Source: Amborella trichopoda (taxonomy: Eukaryota; Streptophyta; Magnoliopsida; Amborellales; Amborellaceae). Taken from it: a stretch of 64,000 bases of DNA. This document shows, piece after piece, positions 45,601-57,478 of this stretch. The stretch is from positions 3,532,427 through 3,596,426 of the forward strand of contig NW_006500351.1 of the NCBI RefSeq assembly GCF_000471905.2, read 5' to 3'. The notes under the pieces are model-generated. The model searched no databases. It was not told the origin of the DNA and was given only the letters and a program-made list of their open reading frames with translations. Each line of letters begins with the position of its first letter. The stretch's first letter is position 1. Position numbers and translations under genes: made by a program.

Positions 45601-46556
45601 ATGTGCCTGGATGGATGTCATCTACCCCTCCAGGAATAATGAACTTACATAGAAACAGGGCCAAATATGAGGCCAAGAAGATGCAATCATCACTGGTCTT
45701 GAGTTGGTAGATTGGAAGCGTCCCTTTCACAACTGCCTTTCCCTTCCTTCTTGAAGCACATGGACCACCCTCCTCGGGGTAATCCCTGTAAAATAATTTC
45801 ACCCATTCGGTGAAGGTCACCAATGTTACTAGACTTGGAATAAAGCAACTGGTAAATCTCAAATATTTTCTAAAGACTAGCAGGCGGTTCTTCTTCTCCA
45901 AGGTGAGCATGACCAAAGATGACTGAGTTCCGAGGCACGAACTCATCATACAATGCTTCGATCAGTGGAATGCCGCCGATGAAGTGAAGATCCAGTAAGA
46001 AGATTCCTGCCTCCCCATGCCCAAGGAGCCATGTGTTGCTAACATGACTCCATGTCTCATGCAGTACCTTAACGGTGTTGGAGCACCAATCATAATAGTC
46101 GGCCGAGCACGGAACTGCTGTCAGCAAAGAAGAATGCTCAAGAATGCTTCTATATGACCCTAACACCTGGATGGTCCAGGAAGAGTAACCCTTCAAGTAC
46201 TAGTACTCCCCCTATACTCTGAGACCAGTAGACGACCATATCAGCCCCTTGGTCTTCACCGTCCTCTTTCCTAGAGTGGGCAAGTTTTCACCAGAAGCCA
46301 TGTTCCGGTGCATGAAATGAAGAAGAACCATCCCTTCTTCAAAACTGATGTTCCCGTCATTATCCTCCTTGACCTCAAATCGAGCCGAGTCGGTAATGAA
46401 AGTAACACTGAGGGGCCACTATGGTTTGCATATTGGGGCCATCAACTAAATAGGTTCACTCCGGACCAGACTCTGACGAGTAAATTCACTAGTGCCAAGT
46501 TCTCCTCCCTTTGGAAGGTTCTTCACTTTAGGGATTCTGTTTGAAGGCCTTGCCAT
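42680..46556 (-). pseudogene. Antisense PMD pseudogene of element B
   Basis: The start is ATG at 46556 (minus). The protein opens with NRIPKVKNLPKGGELG, has in-frame TAGs about 40 and 50 codons in, then reads WPLSVTFITDSARFEVKEDN. Later blocks include SHVSNTWLLGHGEAGIFLLDLHFIGGIPLIEALYDEFVP (46.10-45.93 kb). The PMD core lies near 45.70-45.40 kb: CIFLASYLALFLCKFIIPGG, CDMARGCQYALALLVLCSIYHRLGAIS, FPGDFKTP and YGWLRAYFPATYV. YVVPHFGRRTRAIEAYARWWRI lies near 44.87 kb. An acidic middle (43.8-43.5 kb) and a coiled-coil tail (43.1-42.7 kb, ELDKLEEETAAWEAKDKVL) end it. Many stops and shifts. It runs towards gag and pro, tail to tail. Confidence 0.75.
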
Positions 46557-46559
46557 TAA

Positions 46560-46930
46560 ACTGACTTTAAGCACTCACTGTCGTGTGGAAATCACCAAGA
46601 CACAAGACTATCACCACGCGTGAAAGGCACTGATTAGCGTCATGCATGACTAATGCCGCTTGTGTCAAATAAGGCCTAATGTCAGTTGTGCTTACTGAAT
46701 GCTAACGTCGAGTGCATTTTGAAAGCCTAACGCAGGCTATGTTTGCCAAGGCCCAATGTTGGTTGTGCCCTAAAAGCACAACGCCAGTTGTGTCTTCAAG
46801 GATTAACGTCGGCTGTATTTTCAAGGACTAGAGCAGAAGGGGTTCTCAATAGGCTAACGTCAGTCGTGCCTTCAAGACTACGGCCGCTGGTGATTTTTGA
46901 AGCAACGCTGCTTGTATCTCCCACACATGC
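46560..46930 (-). repeat. About 32-bp hairpin minisatellite in the PMD leader (element B)
   Basis: Units resembling CAACGCCAGTTGTGYYTTCAAG repeat at about 30-35 bases. The clearest is CACAAC at 46777-46782, GCCA, GTTGTG at 46787-46792, a perfect 6-bp stem. The complementary array in element C is at 60.28-60.54 and 61.35-61.68 kb. Confidence 0.65.
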
Positions 46931-47262
46931 CACAGACTGCACATGCGTCACCTCCAGCCCTGGGAGCTCCGCTTGACAACTGCCAGCAATTGTGACCCTC
47001 GCAAAGGTCCTTGTACAACCTTGTCGGTGTTCTCTCTTCCCGACTAGAGTTTCCTCTTCCTTGTTGGAGTTATCACTAGCAGACCACTGTGAACCCCCTG
47101 CCAGTGTTCTGTCAAAATCCTTCACGGCTCGCAGAATTTCTAGTGACTGCCTATACCTTGCATGCTTGCCAGAGTCTTAGCGGAAAGTTTCCTTTCCTCT
47201 CTCTAACTGTTAAAAGTATTTTTTAACTTAAGATAAATATGGTGAAAAATGGGGCTTACCCC

Positions 47263-47271
47263 CTTATATAG
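47263..47271 (-). promoter_or_regulatory. TATA box of the antisense PMD gene (element B)
   Basis: The minus strand reads CTATATAAG followed by GGGGGTAAGCCCCATTTTTC. Element C has CTATATAAGGGGGTAA at 60729 in the same relation to its PMD gene. The box lies about 710 bases upstream of the ATG here and about 990 in C, the difference being mostly minisatellite. Confidence 0.6.
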
Positions 47272-47279
47272 AAGACACT

Positions 47280-47940
47280 TCCTCGAAGTGCCCCTCACAA
47301 AGAAAAAATAGCAAACAGGTCCCTGAAGGACAAACGGCAATGGGCCGAGTTGGGTTGGGCTCAGGCCCGAGGCCCAAACTCAGATCAACGTCGCTCGTAG
47401 CTAACGACGCTTGTGACAGCTCGTGGCCAACGCCTCCTATGAAACTCCTTGACGAATGCCGCCTCGGACTAATGCCTCGCGTCAGTGACTGCTCAACGTC
47501 GCTCATGCAACTTGTGACTTCATGATAGTGTCGGGCATGTCTGAATCTGGTCACCATCGTGAGTGTTCTACCATCATTCCCAGTAGGAATTACACCACTG
47601 CTGCAACCCATCATCCCTAGTAGAGTTAGTTGTATGCCAAAAAGGTTAGGTTTACCTCGTCATTCCTCAATGGGGCAGTCTCGCACCAAGCTATCTTATC
47701 CTCAGGTCGGATTAACATTTATAAGCCCATTCCCCATGGAATTTCATACGTCACCTTAGGAAGCCATACTTGCCCCCCTAATCCCCAGCGAAGTTCGCTT
47801 CCGTTTCCCACTCCTCATCGGGTCACCATCTCCATTGAAGCTCTCTGCTTGTGTATGGCCTTAACTATTTTACCCCCAGGGAGTTAGATTGCTATCCACA
47901 GACTTATCCCCCATAAAGCTTCTCCTGAACGGTGACCCAC
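47280..47940 (-). other. Region upstream of the PMD promoter in element B
   Basis: No gene. It contains a Pro/Gly-codon-like GC-rich patch (GGGCTCAGGCCCGAGGCCC, 47365-47385) and, near 47560-47890, decayed repeats related to the GGGATAAAAT strings at 59.8-60.25 kb in element C. The short frames on both strands are not supported. Confidence 0.4.
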
Positions 47941-47944
47941 ACAA

Positions 47945-48670
47945 TGATCAATGCTGCATGAACCTAAACTGCACAGCCACGATCCAAGCTATATGACCCT
48001 AAACTGTAGTGCACTTCTTGGCCGCATGACGTTAAAAGGCTTAGCATCATGGTCCAAACTATATGACCTTAAACTGTAGCGAAAATCTAGTTGCACGATC
48101 TTAAACTGCATGGTCCTAGTTGCATGACTCTAAACTGCATAACCGTGGTCCAAGCTATATGACCCTAAACCATAGTGCACGTCCTGACAGCATGAAGATA
48201 AACTGCTTTGCACAGGTCTCAGAGGCATGACCTTAAACATGCCCCCACACATGTGTACACACCCTTTACATGCAATTTCACGCACATCTTCCCTATTCAA
48301 CCCATCCATGTGCTCACACCACCTTCATAACTCCCCAATGAATCCCTTCATTACCATTCATCATTCCCCGGTGAGTCTCACCCGTGTTCACAAAACAGCG
48401 AGCCATCCCACCATCCATACTCGTTGTCAGCTAGTGGGTCACCACTTTTCACCCACCATTCATACATCATCCATCTTTCATAAGCAACTTTGTGCCATAT
48501 CCCCAAAGTGAGTCAAAACCACCACCATTCTCACTCCATGGCCTCAACAGACTGCCACCCATCTCTATTATGGTCAAGTTGTATGATCTTAAACTATAGT
48601 ACACGTCTTGGCCTCATGACATTAAGAGGCTTCGCACAGGTCTCGAAGGCATGACCCTAAACACGCCTTC
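47945..48670 (+). repeat. Hairpin minisatellite, class 1, element B
   Basis: About twelve units with TGACCYTAAAC-like loops in two blocks, 47945-48250 and 48560-48670. A unit-free ACC-rich stretch lies between them. Stems include TGCA/TGCA (47955-47973), GGCATG/CATGCC (near 48234), GCCTC/GAGGC perfect (48611-48630) and GAAGGC/GCCTTC (48645-48670). Confidence 0.7.
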
Positions 48671-48694
48671 ACAAAAAAAAAATATATGAAAAGA

Positions 48695-48970
48695 ATAACA
48701 GGCATGGTGTATACTTAGACAAGGGAACACCATGAGTAAGAATGACAGATGGGCATGGTCACGAAACCTTGAGCAAAAGAGTTCTGCGAAAATAAAAACT
48801 CTGGCACAGTGAAAACCCAAAAGGGTACCGTGAGTAAAATTGGAGGAATAAGGGTGGACATGGCCAAAAGGCCATGGGTAAAAGCCCAAAATAAAAGGAG
48901 GTTGGTGAAAATCGTCTCTACAGCACCACTTCCCAAGTCCAAGCGAAAACCCACAAAGGGCGCTTGGACC
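48695..48970 (+). repeat. Hairpin minisatellite, class 2, element B
   Basis: CATGGTGT/ACACCATG is a perfect 8-bp stem at 48703-48734. CATGGT/ACCTTG follows. An inner ACCC/GGGT hairpin lies near 48810. CATGGCC/GGCCATG is a perfect 7-bp stem with an AAAA loop at 48859-48876. TCCAAGCG/CGCTTGGA at 48938-48968 is a perfect 8-bp outer stem with an inner CCC/GGG. All but the last are followed by RGTAAAA or a close form. Confidence 0.75.
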
Positions 48971-49710
48971 AATAAACAGGTTGATGCAGCACTCACCTCT
49001 ACAGGCGGCTTCAACCCACATTCTAAAGTGAAAATCTCATGAAGAAGAGCACCATTCCCAGAAGGTCACTAAACACACTCCAAGATGCTGAAGATGCCCT
49101 AAGAAAGCCAAGTCAGCCAGACCTTGGACCTATTATGCAGCAACAGGATTGAGCCCTTAGGGGTTGCCTCAGACAAAGAAAAGAGGTATCCTGATTATTG
49201 AAGCTAGAACAAGCATGGGCTATTTCCAAAGCCGGTCACCTCGGTAAACTGTAGTACCCTCCTACCCGCCAAGTAAAATCTAGTGCACAGCGCAGACGGA
49301 CGCCAACCAAAGGCCCATCAACCGACCATCCGGAACCAACAAGAAAACAAAGAAACCCAGACCAAATGGGAAAGAGTGCCCTAAATCATGGCACTTGGCT
49401 GCCGAACATGCCTGATTCTGAGCAACGAGGTCCGTACAAAGTCCCCAGTTGTCATAATCATAAATAGTCCCTTGAGGGTGAGGACTTCAACAAGTTCCCT
49501 AAAAAAAGTCTCTTCTCCCCCTAAAGTCTCCATGGATGGATCTATGAACAAAGCATCCAAACATCTGAGCATCTTAGTTACAGCATTGCGTGATCTCCTC
49601 GGTGTTCATGTGGTCCTGTGGCTAAGAAGAAAAGGTAACAAAGCTGAAGGAAATTTTATGAATGTTATCCTTCTCGCTTCTCTTGAAGCACAACATTCGG
49701 CAGTGCAAGT
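48971..49710 (+). other. Internal 3' end of element B before the LTR
   Basis: No gene. It matches element A 29.23-30.34 kb and, complementary, element C 57.48-58.63 kb. The last bases before the LTR (GGCAGTGCAAGT) hold only a weak purine tract; element C has a better one, GGTGGGGCAAGC. Confidence 0.5.
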
Positions 49711-52700
49711 TGTTCGAAGCATTTTTCAGCACCTTGGGTCCCCGATGAGGAATGAAAAGAGAAGCTGGTCAATAAAGCCTGAATAACAGTGGAATTCTCG
49801 ACAGTCTCAGACTAAGAACAAGTAGAAATGTTCATAATGACTTCAAAAGGCCCCCCGTAAAGTTTCGTCGCAATCCGACATGTCTAAGGCAGTGTAGAAA
49901 AATGAACAAATTTGAAAAAATCAGTCTCTAGCTTGAAATGGACCCCATAACTAGAACTTTATTGTCACTACATCAAATTGCTATGGGACCACCGCCATTA
50001 GATCCGGCACGGTCGAACACCCCTATGGGTCAAGTTTCATCTTAATCGAGAGCTCTAGGATAAAGTTATGGGTAAAAGACCGAAAAGGAGTAGGCTGAAC
50101 ACTATTCTTGTGCACCCTTCCTAAAAGGTGACTATTTTTATAGTCTCGAGTAGTGACTTTCGGGAGCCATATCTCACTCATCCCAAGTTGGATCACACTC
50201 AAATTTTGTGAGCTTGTTCATCTCGTCAAGACGAGCGTTTCAATATGTGGCCTACCTCGTGATGATGTTAGAGCAGGGAGAAAATCTAGAGTGAATTCAA
50301 TGATTCGTGAAGGAAGTTGCAGGAAATTCAGCAGCGACACGTCATACTCGAGCAGCCATATCACGACACTCGTGCATCGGATTGACACGAGACCAGTTCC
50401 ATCGCGTGAGTAAGGTTCAGGGTTACCATTGGTCCAAACCTTGTACATGATGAATGATCGAATTTCATACGCGAAGATGATAAAGTTGATGTAAGTTTCA
50501 GCCGTCGCAATTCAGATTCCGACCAAAAACTCAAGACTAAAAAATCTTCATCCGGGCATGAAATCGAGCTGCATTTGTTGCCATGGACCGTGACGGCATG
50601 TTCAGTGTAATATAATGAAGAAATCAAAAAAGAAACATCAATATATGAGCACATTATGGATCCAAATTTTTCAAGATTCACACGAATTTTAAGTCGCATG
50701 ATCGTGGCTTAAAAACACTACCAGTGTCTTGAAGTTGGTACCAAATCGATTGTCATGATGATTCCTACAAGAAAGCAATCATCATTTTGTCAAATGGGCA
50801 CCAGAGCAACCTCGGATCATCCATGGAAAGATCACGCACGTTCTAGGGCAGCAGTAGGGACTATTTTGGAATTCCATGTATTGTTAGGCAGGGGCAAAAC
50901 AATTATTTTGCACCCATTTTTAGAATTTCTTTTAATTCAAATAAATTGTAATTATCATCAATTAGGATAGTTTTTGGGCATCCACCTATGTTTAGGGCCC
51001 AATTCTATAAATACATGCTAAATCTAGTTGTAAAGGGCTTCAATCCTACTTTCAATTCGTCAATAAAAGTTTGATTTTTTACATTGAGTCAGATAAGCAT
51101 GTCTTGGAGAGAGAGAGGAGAGAGAAGAATTAAGACAGTACCCCTCTTACCTAAGATAATTCTCTTGCTTCCTTTCTTCTCTCTCCTTTTTCTCTTTGAC
51201 TTTTACTCCTCTTCGATTTCTTTTTCTCTCTCCTTATTTCTCTCTTTCTTCTTCTTTTTTCTCTACTTCTCTCTCTTCTTCTCTAGAACATGCACGGCTG
51301 TGGCAGATCCGAGCATGCCTCTCTCTTCCTTTTCTTTTTCTCTTCTCTATCTGCTTCTCCTTCCTCTTCTCCTTCTTTATTTATTCTCTCTCTTCTCTAT
51401 CTTTCTCTCTGCTTCTCCCTGTTTGAACGTGCATGGCGATGGCAGTGCAATGCATGAACTTCTCTCTCTATTTTGTTTTTTCTCACTAACACACATTGCT
51501 GTGGCAATGTTGTGCGTATTTCCTTCTCTCTTTCCTTCTTTCTCCTCTGGCTCTTTTCAAATCTCTTTCCTTCTCTTTCCTTCCTTCTCCTCTGAATCTT
51601 TCTAAACCTCTCTCCTCACTTTTCTTTTCTCTCTCCAGTTTTTTTTGCCTCTCATTGTTCCCCTTCCTTCTCTCTCTACTTTCCTTTCCTCTTTCTCTTT
51701 CCTAAATCCTCTTTCTTCCTCTCTATCCTTTCTCTTGCCCTATTATTTCTTGTCTCTCTCCTCTCCAATCATGCATGACGATACCCATCGTCGGGCATGA
51801 CATTCTCATTCTTCCCTTATCCTCTGGAGACATGCACAGTGAGCCAGGCCTTAACCCGAGTGGCGGACCAAGCCTTTGCCCAAGTTTGCCCTTCCTCATG
51901 TTGTGCACGATGATTCTCAACATCGCACACGTCATTCCTTTCCTCATTGTTTGATAAGGACACTGAATCGGGCCCTTTCTCGATTGGCGGGTCGAGTCGT
52001 GTCTGAGTCCCTTATGACGTGAGCGGCGATGCCTAGCGCCATGTGTGTCTTTTCCTTTCTCGTTCCTATCTCTCTCTTGATATGATCGATAGAACCATCC
52101 CTGTCCATGTACTTTCTCTCTCCTCTTTCCTTTATCATAGGGAGGTAGAAACCCATCACTGTCCATGTATTTTCTCTCTCCTCTTTCCTTTATCATGAGC
52201 AATGGAATCCATCGCCATCCATGTTCTTTCTCTCTCCTCTTTCCTTTATCGTAGACGGTCTTCTTCTGTCTCTCACCTTTTATGGACGGTAGAAGCCCAT
52301 CATGTTCTCTTCTTTTCTCTCTCCTTTCATGGGTGACAGAACTCATCGCTGTCCATGTTTCTTCCTTTCTCTCTCTTCTCTTTTCTTCTCTTTTCTCTCC
52401 TTTCTGTCCCTTCTATCCTCTCACTCACTTCTTCTCTCTCCTCCTTTCTTCTGTCTCTCCCTTCTTTTCTCTTCCCTTTTCTTCTCTTTCTCTCCACATT
52501 CTTCTCTTCTATTTTCTTCTCTCTTCTTCTCTTCTCTTTCCTTTCTCTTCTATCTCTTCTCTTTCCTTTCTTCTCCTTTCCTTCTCTTTCCTTCTATCGT
52601 TTTTCTTCTCTCCCTTTTTCTCTCTGCTTTTCTTATCTCTCATTTTCCTCTTTCGTTTTCTTCTTCCTCTCTCATTGGAGTCGAGCACTGTCACAGTAGT

Positions 52701-53380
52701 CTCGTCATCGAGCCGTATTGTCGCCATGCCAGTCTAAGTTACCGTGCCCTTCTTACTGCCACATCGAACTCGCCGATGTGCCAGGCTGGTTGATGTTGGT
52801 GTTCTGTCATCGAGTAGTATTGTCGTCGTGCCAGTCAGCGTTACGTGTTCATCTTGCTACCATGCCAGATCAATCATCATGCCAATCTAGCCAATGTGCT
52901 AGGCTAGCCACCCGGTCAAATGTCTCTTTCTTTCCTTCTTCCCTCTTCTTCCTTCTGTCAACCCTCATCTCATCATTTCTTCTCTTTTCTCCTTTAAATG
53001 TGCACTCCTGTGTGCATTCATCCAAAGACAAGGTGAGGTCCCTTGGCCCACTTATCCTGTAAAATTAACTCTGTGTGTGTTATCGCAGAAACAGGAGATT
53101 ACAGGCCAAGGGAGGCGATTCTAAACCAGTTGTGCGACTGGGAGGCTTTTCGACATGATCTAAGAGGGCACCCACGCGAGCTAGCCTGAGTGAGTCATGG
53201 GCCCAGGTGAGGTGTGTCCCGGCTCACAACAAATTTCTCTCTCATTGGTTGATATACCTGCCATTGTTCTTGAGCAAGGTTCTCAAGAGAGCGATCTCAA
53301 GTCCCGGGTTCCCTTTGAAACCCGAGACACGTGTCATTAGATCATTCAGATCGGGGGGCAAGATCAAGGCACCTAACTAA
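49711..53380 (+). mobile_element. 3' LTR of element B, about 3.67 kb
   Basis: It starts TGTTCGAAGC and ends near AGGCACCTAAC. U3 is about 1.3 kb. A TATA box CTATAAATAC lies at about 51006 and the AATAAA signal at 51062, so R would be only about 50 bases, and the remaining 2.3 kb, mostly CT-rich, is U5. It contains the 58-bp minisatellite at 52.09-52.35 kb. The same signals at the same spacing occur in LTR C. Ser/Leu/Phe-rich frames at 51.1-52.8 kb are translations of the CT tract. Confidence 0.75.
51006..51067 (+). promoter_or_regulatory. LTR B TATA box and polyadenylation signal
   Basis: CTATAAATAC near 51006 and AATAAA at 51062-51067 are 50-60 bases apart. Element C has TATAAACA (complement of 56244-56251) and AATAAA (complement of 56193-56198) at the same distance. 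Conservation in two copies supports the assignment. Confidence 0.65.
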
Positions 53381-54289
53381 TAGCACCCCTTGAAACAACG
53401 GTGGAAGCTGAAAACTAACCTAAATTGTTGAAAAATACATTTTTTGTGATTTAAATTTGAATCCCGTTTTTGGGAAAAATGACACTTTTGCTCCTACCCA
53501 CAATCTCGAAAATGGCATGATGGTTCCCGAAAATGGGTCGTAGGCTATGGTGGTCATTCGAGGCCCATTTCGGGTATTTTTGAGAACCTTTCGACGATAA
53601 TAATACCACGAAAGTGATGGTCTTGGCGAGGCGATCGTATTGACATTTCTTTTGATCCCCGAATTGAAGCGTTGAGCTCTTGGCAAAATCCATCAAAAGA
53701 TGGGGAATTTGTGATCTTAGATCTCATATCTTGTTCATTCCTTAGTGTTTTAGTTCGATCTTTCAATCATGGAACGACAGGGAATATTTCACGATCGTTT
53801 GGTGACAGCAATGGCTCGATTTGATAACTAGACCACCACTTTCCGAATTGGGGAACTTACCAGAATATGGATTCTGGTTGACGAAAAATACCCCTTCTTA
53901 CAACCTTAAAATACAGCCTTTTTTATTCATTTATCACGTACGATGTTTACTTTGGATCGAAGCCCTCGATGTCATGGTCTCAACAGACCCATTTTCAAGT
54001 CAATCTGAGGCCGAGGCTTCGTTATATGACTGTTTGATTGAAGGGATCTCCTCTTTGCAAAAATCTGCAATACATGAGTTTTCTTAAGCGACTTCTCTCT
54101 AAGATTTCTTACGTCTCGGATCGTACCATAGGCCGTGCCATATAACAAAATGTGCACACCGACGAGACGAAGATCCTCTTGAAATTTTAGCTTGATTCGA
54201 CTTAAGATGAAGAAGTTATGGCCTTTTAAAAGTGATCCCGAAATCCTATTACACAATTTTCATAAATGGAAATTGGTTCATCGAGGGTG
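53381..54289 (-). other. Spacer between the two inverted elements
   Basis: No gene. On the minus strand, 54240-54000 resembles the U3 of LTR B: both contain a run with TCAAATTTTGTGAGC or AGCTAAAATTTCAAG, then TCTCGTC and ATATGKCCTAC-like strings. I read it as a piece of a related, more diverged LTR, with low certainty. Confidence 0.35.
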
Positions 54290-57200
54290 CACCATAATAG
54301 TGTGTGGTTAGATGCCTCGATCTCACCCTCCAGATCTGAATGATCGGGTGGCACTCATCTCGGGATGATCGGGTGCCACGCATCTCGGGTTTCAGGGAGA
54401 CCCGAGACTTTGAGATCACTCTCTCAGAAACCTTGCTTGAGTGCAAGGGCAGGTGACTAACTGATGAGAGAGGAATTTAAGATGGTTCGGAACTTACTCA
54501 GGCTGGCCCGCGTGGGCACCCTCTTAGATCACGAAGAAAGCCCCCCAGTAGTAAAACTGGTTCAGAGTCTCTTTCCTTGGCCTGTATTCTCCTGTTTTTT
54601 GCAATCACACACAAATTGCAAATGTTATAACACAGGTGGGTCAACAAACCTCACCTTTCCTTTTTGGTGAACACACATGGGCTTGCACATTTAAGAAGAG
54701 GAAGAGAAGAATGAGAGAAGAAAGATGGGGGAAGAAAGAATTGACATGTGGGGAGATCAACACGTGACTAAACTAGTAGGTAATTAGTCAGACGTAGTAG
54801 TAAAAGGACTCTGTAACTCAAACCGGCTCAACAGAATTACTGTTAGACGACAATACTAATACCGGCAAACTAGACACAGTGGCTAGTCTGTCGTGGCAAT
54901 AAAGTGGGCACAATAACTCTGACTGGCACAACAATATTATGGCTAAATGATAAGACTACCATGGAAGGCTAATCTCGACCCTTCTTAATCAAAATGAAAG
55001 AGTCAAAGAAAAAAAGAGAAAAAAAGATCAGAAAGGGAGAGAAGAGAAGAAGGGGAAGGGAATAGAAAGAAGGGGAGAAAGAAGGGAGAAGAAGTGCGTG
55101 AGAGAGGTTAAAGGGAAAAGAAGAGGTAAAGATATACATTAGCGGCAACGGGAGAAGAAGGGAGAAAACTCAGACGACAATGTCTTCCGTCGGCTGTGAC
55201 ATGAAGAGAGAGGAAAGAAAATGAACACAGGCGGTAATGTTCTTTCACCAGTGTGACAGAAGAGAGAGAAAGAAAGAAGCACAGACGACGATAGGCTAGC
55301 ACCGGTTGTGACAGAAGAGAAGGAATAGAGAAGCACAAGCGGTGATAGGTTAGTGCCGTCTGTGATAAAAGAGAAGAAGCACAAGCGACGATACGTTAGT
55401 GTCGTCTGTGTCAAAAGAGAAGAAAGAGAGAAGCACAGGTGGCGATAGGTTAGCGCCATATATGTTTGACGAGAAGAAATATAGAAGCACAGGTGACGAT
55501 AGGTTAACGCCGTTTGTGATAGAAGAGAAGAAAGAAAGAAGCACATGTGGTGATGGGTTAGCGACGTCTGTGACAAAAGAGAAGAAATAGACAGAACACA
55601 TGTAGCGATGGGTTAGCGTCATCTATGATTGAAGAGAGAAAGGAAGAACTTTAGCAGAGGCCCGACCCCACTGTTCATGTCTCATGAACAGTAAGGCTTC
55701 ACACGAGATGATAGACCCGCCATGCGTGAATGGAGAAAGAAAAGCAGGGAATGAGGGACATAATAGACCAGAGGAGGAAAAGAGGGAAAGAGATAAAGAT
55801 GAAAGCAAGAAAGAAGAGGGGAGAGAGAAAGAGAGATAGAGATGAGAAAAGAGGAGAGAGAAAGAGAGATAGAGATGAGAAAAGAGGAGAAGAAAAAAGA
55901 GATAGAGATGAGAAAAGAGGAGAGAGAAAGAGAGATAAGGATGAGAAAAGAGGAGAGAGAAAGATATGAGAAAAGAGGAGAGAGAAAGAGAGATAGAGAT
56001 GAGAAAATAAGAGAGAGAATGAGGAAAGAGCAGAGAGAAAGAGATGAGAAAAGAGGAGAGAGAATGAAGAAAGAGATAAGAAAAGAGAAGAGAGAAAGAG
56101 GGGAGGAGAGAGAAAGTTACCTTATCGAGGGGTACCGACCCTTTTCGTCTCTCTCCAAGACACACCCATGAACTCAAGCAAAAATTGAAGTCTTTATTGA
56201 ATATTGAAGAATTGTGTATGTGTCTTTACATTTTGGCTTTGCATGTTTATACAGAATTCGGCCCAAACATGGGTGTACACCTAAAAAATCCTAAAATTGA
56301 AGATAATTAAAATTTAATTGAATTAAAAAAAATTCTAAAAATTGATGCAAAAGGACTGTTTTGCCCGTGCCTAACAATATGTGAAATTTCAGAACAAGAC
56401 TAGGGAACGGCATGACGATCGATTTGGTACCAATTTCGAATCATGAATCATGTTTTTGAGCCATGATCATGAGACTTGAATTTTGGATGAATCTTGAAAA
56501 CTTTGGATCGATAATGCACCCGTTCCTTAATGTTTTTCTTTTGTTTCTTCACTGAATCGCATTAAGCATGTCGTCACGATCACGTTGCAATAAACGCAGC
56601 TCAATTTTGTGTCCGGATGAAGATTTTGTGTCCTTGAGTTTTTTGCCGAAATCTTTAAATCCGGCAGCCGGAATTTACAGCAGCGTCGACGCATCCCTGT
56701 ATGAAATCCAATAGTTCTTCATACGTGAGATTCGGATCAGAGATAGCCTCAAACCTTACGCACATAATGTAATTAGTTGTGCCGAAGGGGTACACGAACG
56801 TCGTGATTTGGCTGCCGGAGTAAGGCGTGCTGCTGCTGAATTTTTTGCAACTTTTTCCATGGCTCATCAACTTCTCTCTAGTTTTTCTCCCTGCTTGGGC
56901 ATCGTCACGGGGCGTACCATATATCAAAACGCTCGTCTTGTCGAGACGAACAAGCTCACAAAATTTGAGCACTATTCGACTAAAAATGAGTGAGATGTTG
57001 GCCCCAAAGGTCACTCCCTGTGACTGTGAAAACAGCCACCTTTAATGGTGTTTTGGTGTAGGGTGGCCACACGGGAATAGTGTGCGGCCTACCCCTTTCG
57101 ATATTTTACCCATAACTTTGTCTTGGAGTGCCTGATTAAGCCGATACATGACCCATAGGGGTTTTTGACCATTTCGGATCTAAAAGTGGTACCACCACAG

Positions 57201-57478
57201 CAATTGGATGCACCAAAAATATAGTTCTAGCTACAGGGTCTATTTTAGGGTGCTGGAGGCCAATTTTTTCGAAATTGTTTATTTGTGTTCACTGCCTTAA
57301 ACATATTTGATTGCGATGAAACTTGGCAGGTGGCCTTTCAGAGTGCTTATGAAGATCTTCACCAGTTTTAGGGTCATTCTGAGACTGTCGAGATTTCCAT
57401 TATTTTGTCAGGCTTTATTTACCTGCTTCCTCTTTATTCTGCATTAGGGACTAAGGTGCTGAAAAATGCGTTTAAACA
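54290..57478 (-). mobile_element. 3' LTR of element C (minus strand)
   Basis: The minus strand begins TGTTTAAACGCATTTTTCAGC at 57478, right after a purine-rich GGTGGGGCAAGC, and ends near AGGCATCTAAC at 54305-54290. It matches LTR B along its length, including TATA and AATAAA. A U3 frame reads FCELVRLDKTSVLIYGTPRDDAQAGRK here against FCELVHLVKTSVSICGLPRDDVRAGRK in LTR B. GA-rich sequence at 55.7-56.1 kb is the complement of the CT tract. Confidence 0.75.
55200..55630 (-). repeat. 57-bp LTR minisatellite in LTR C
   Basis: About eight units of AGAAGCACAGGYGRCGATAGG with a 55-58-base period. Several carry paired arms, such as TGGCG/CGCCA and GACGA/TCGTC read on the minus strand, around a CTAACCTAT-like loop. 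Confidence 0.7.

Noticed and set aside
48703..48734. Plant microRNA precursor
   Set aside because: Stem too short and part of a repeat array inside a retroelement; no extended precursor fold.
51084..52793. Hydrophobic frames of up to 173 residues
   Set aside because: CT-rich U5 of LTR B; same reason as for the other CT tracts.
55730..56171. Lys/Arg/Glu-rich frames of about 80-110 residues
   Set aside because: Purine-rich complement of the LTR CT tract; periodic GAGAGAAAG sequence explains the composition.
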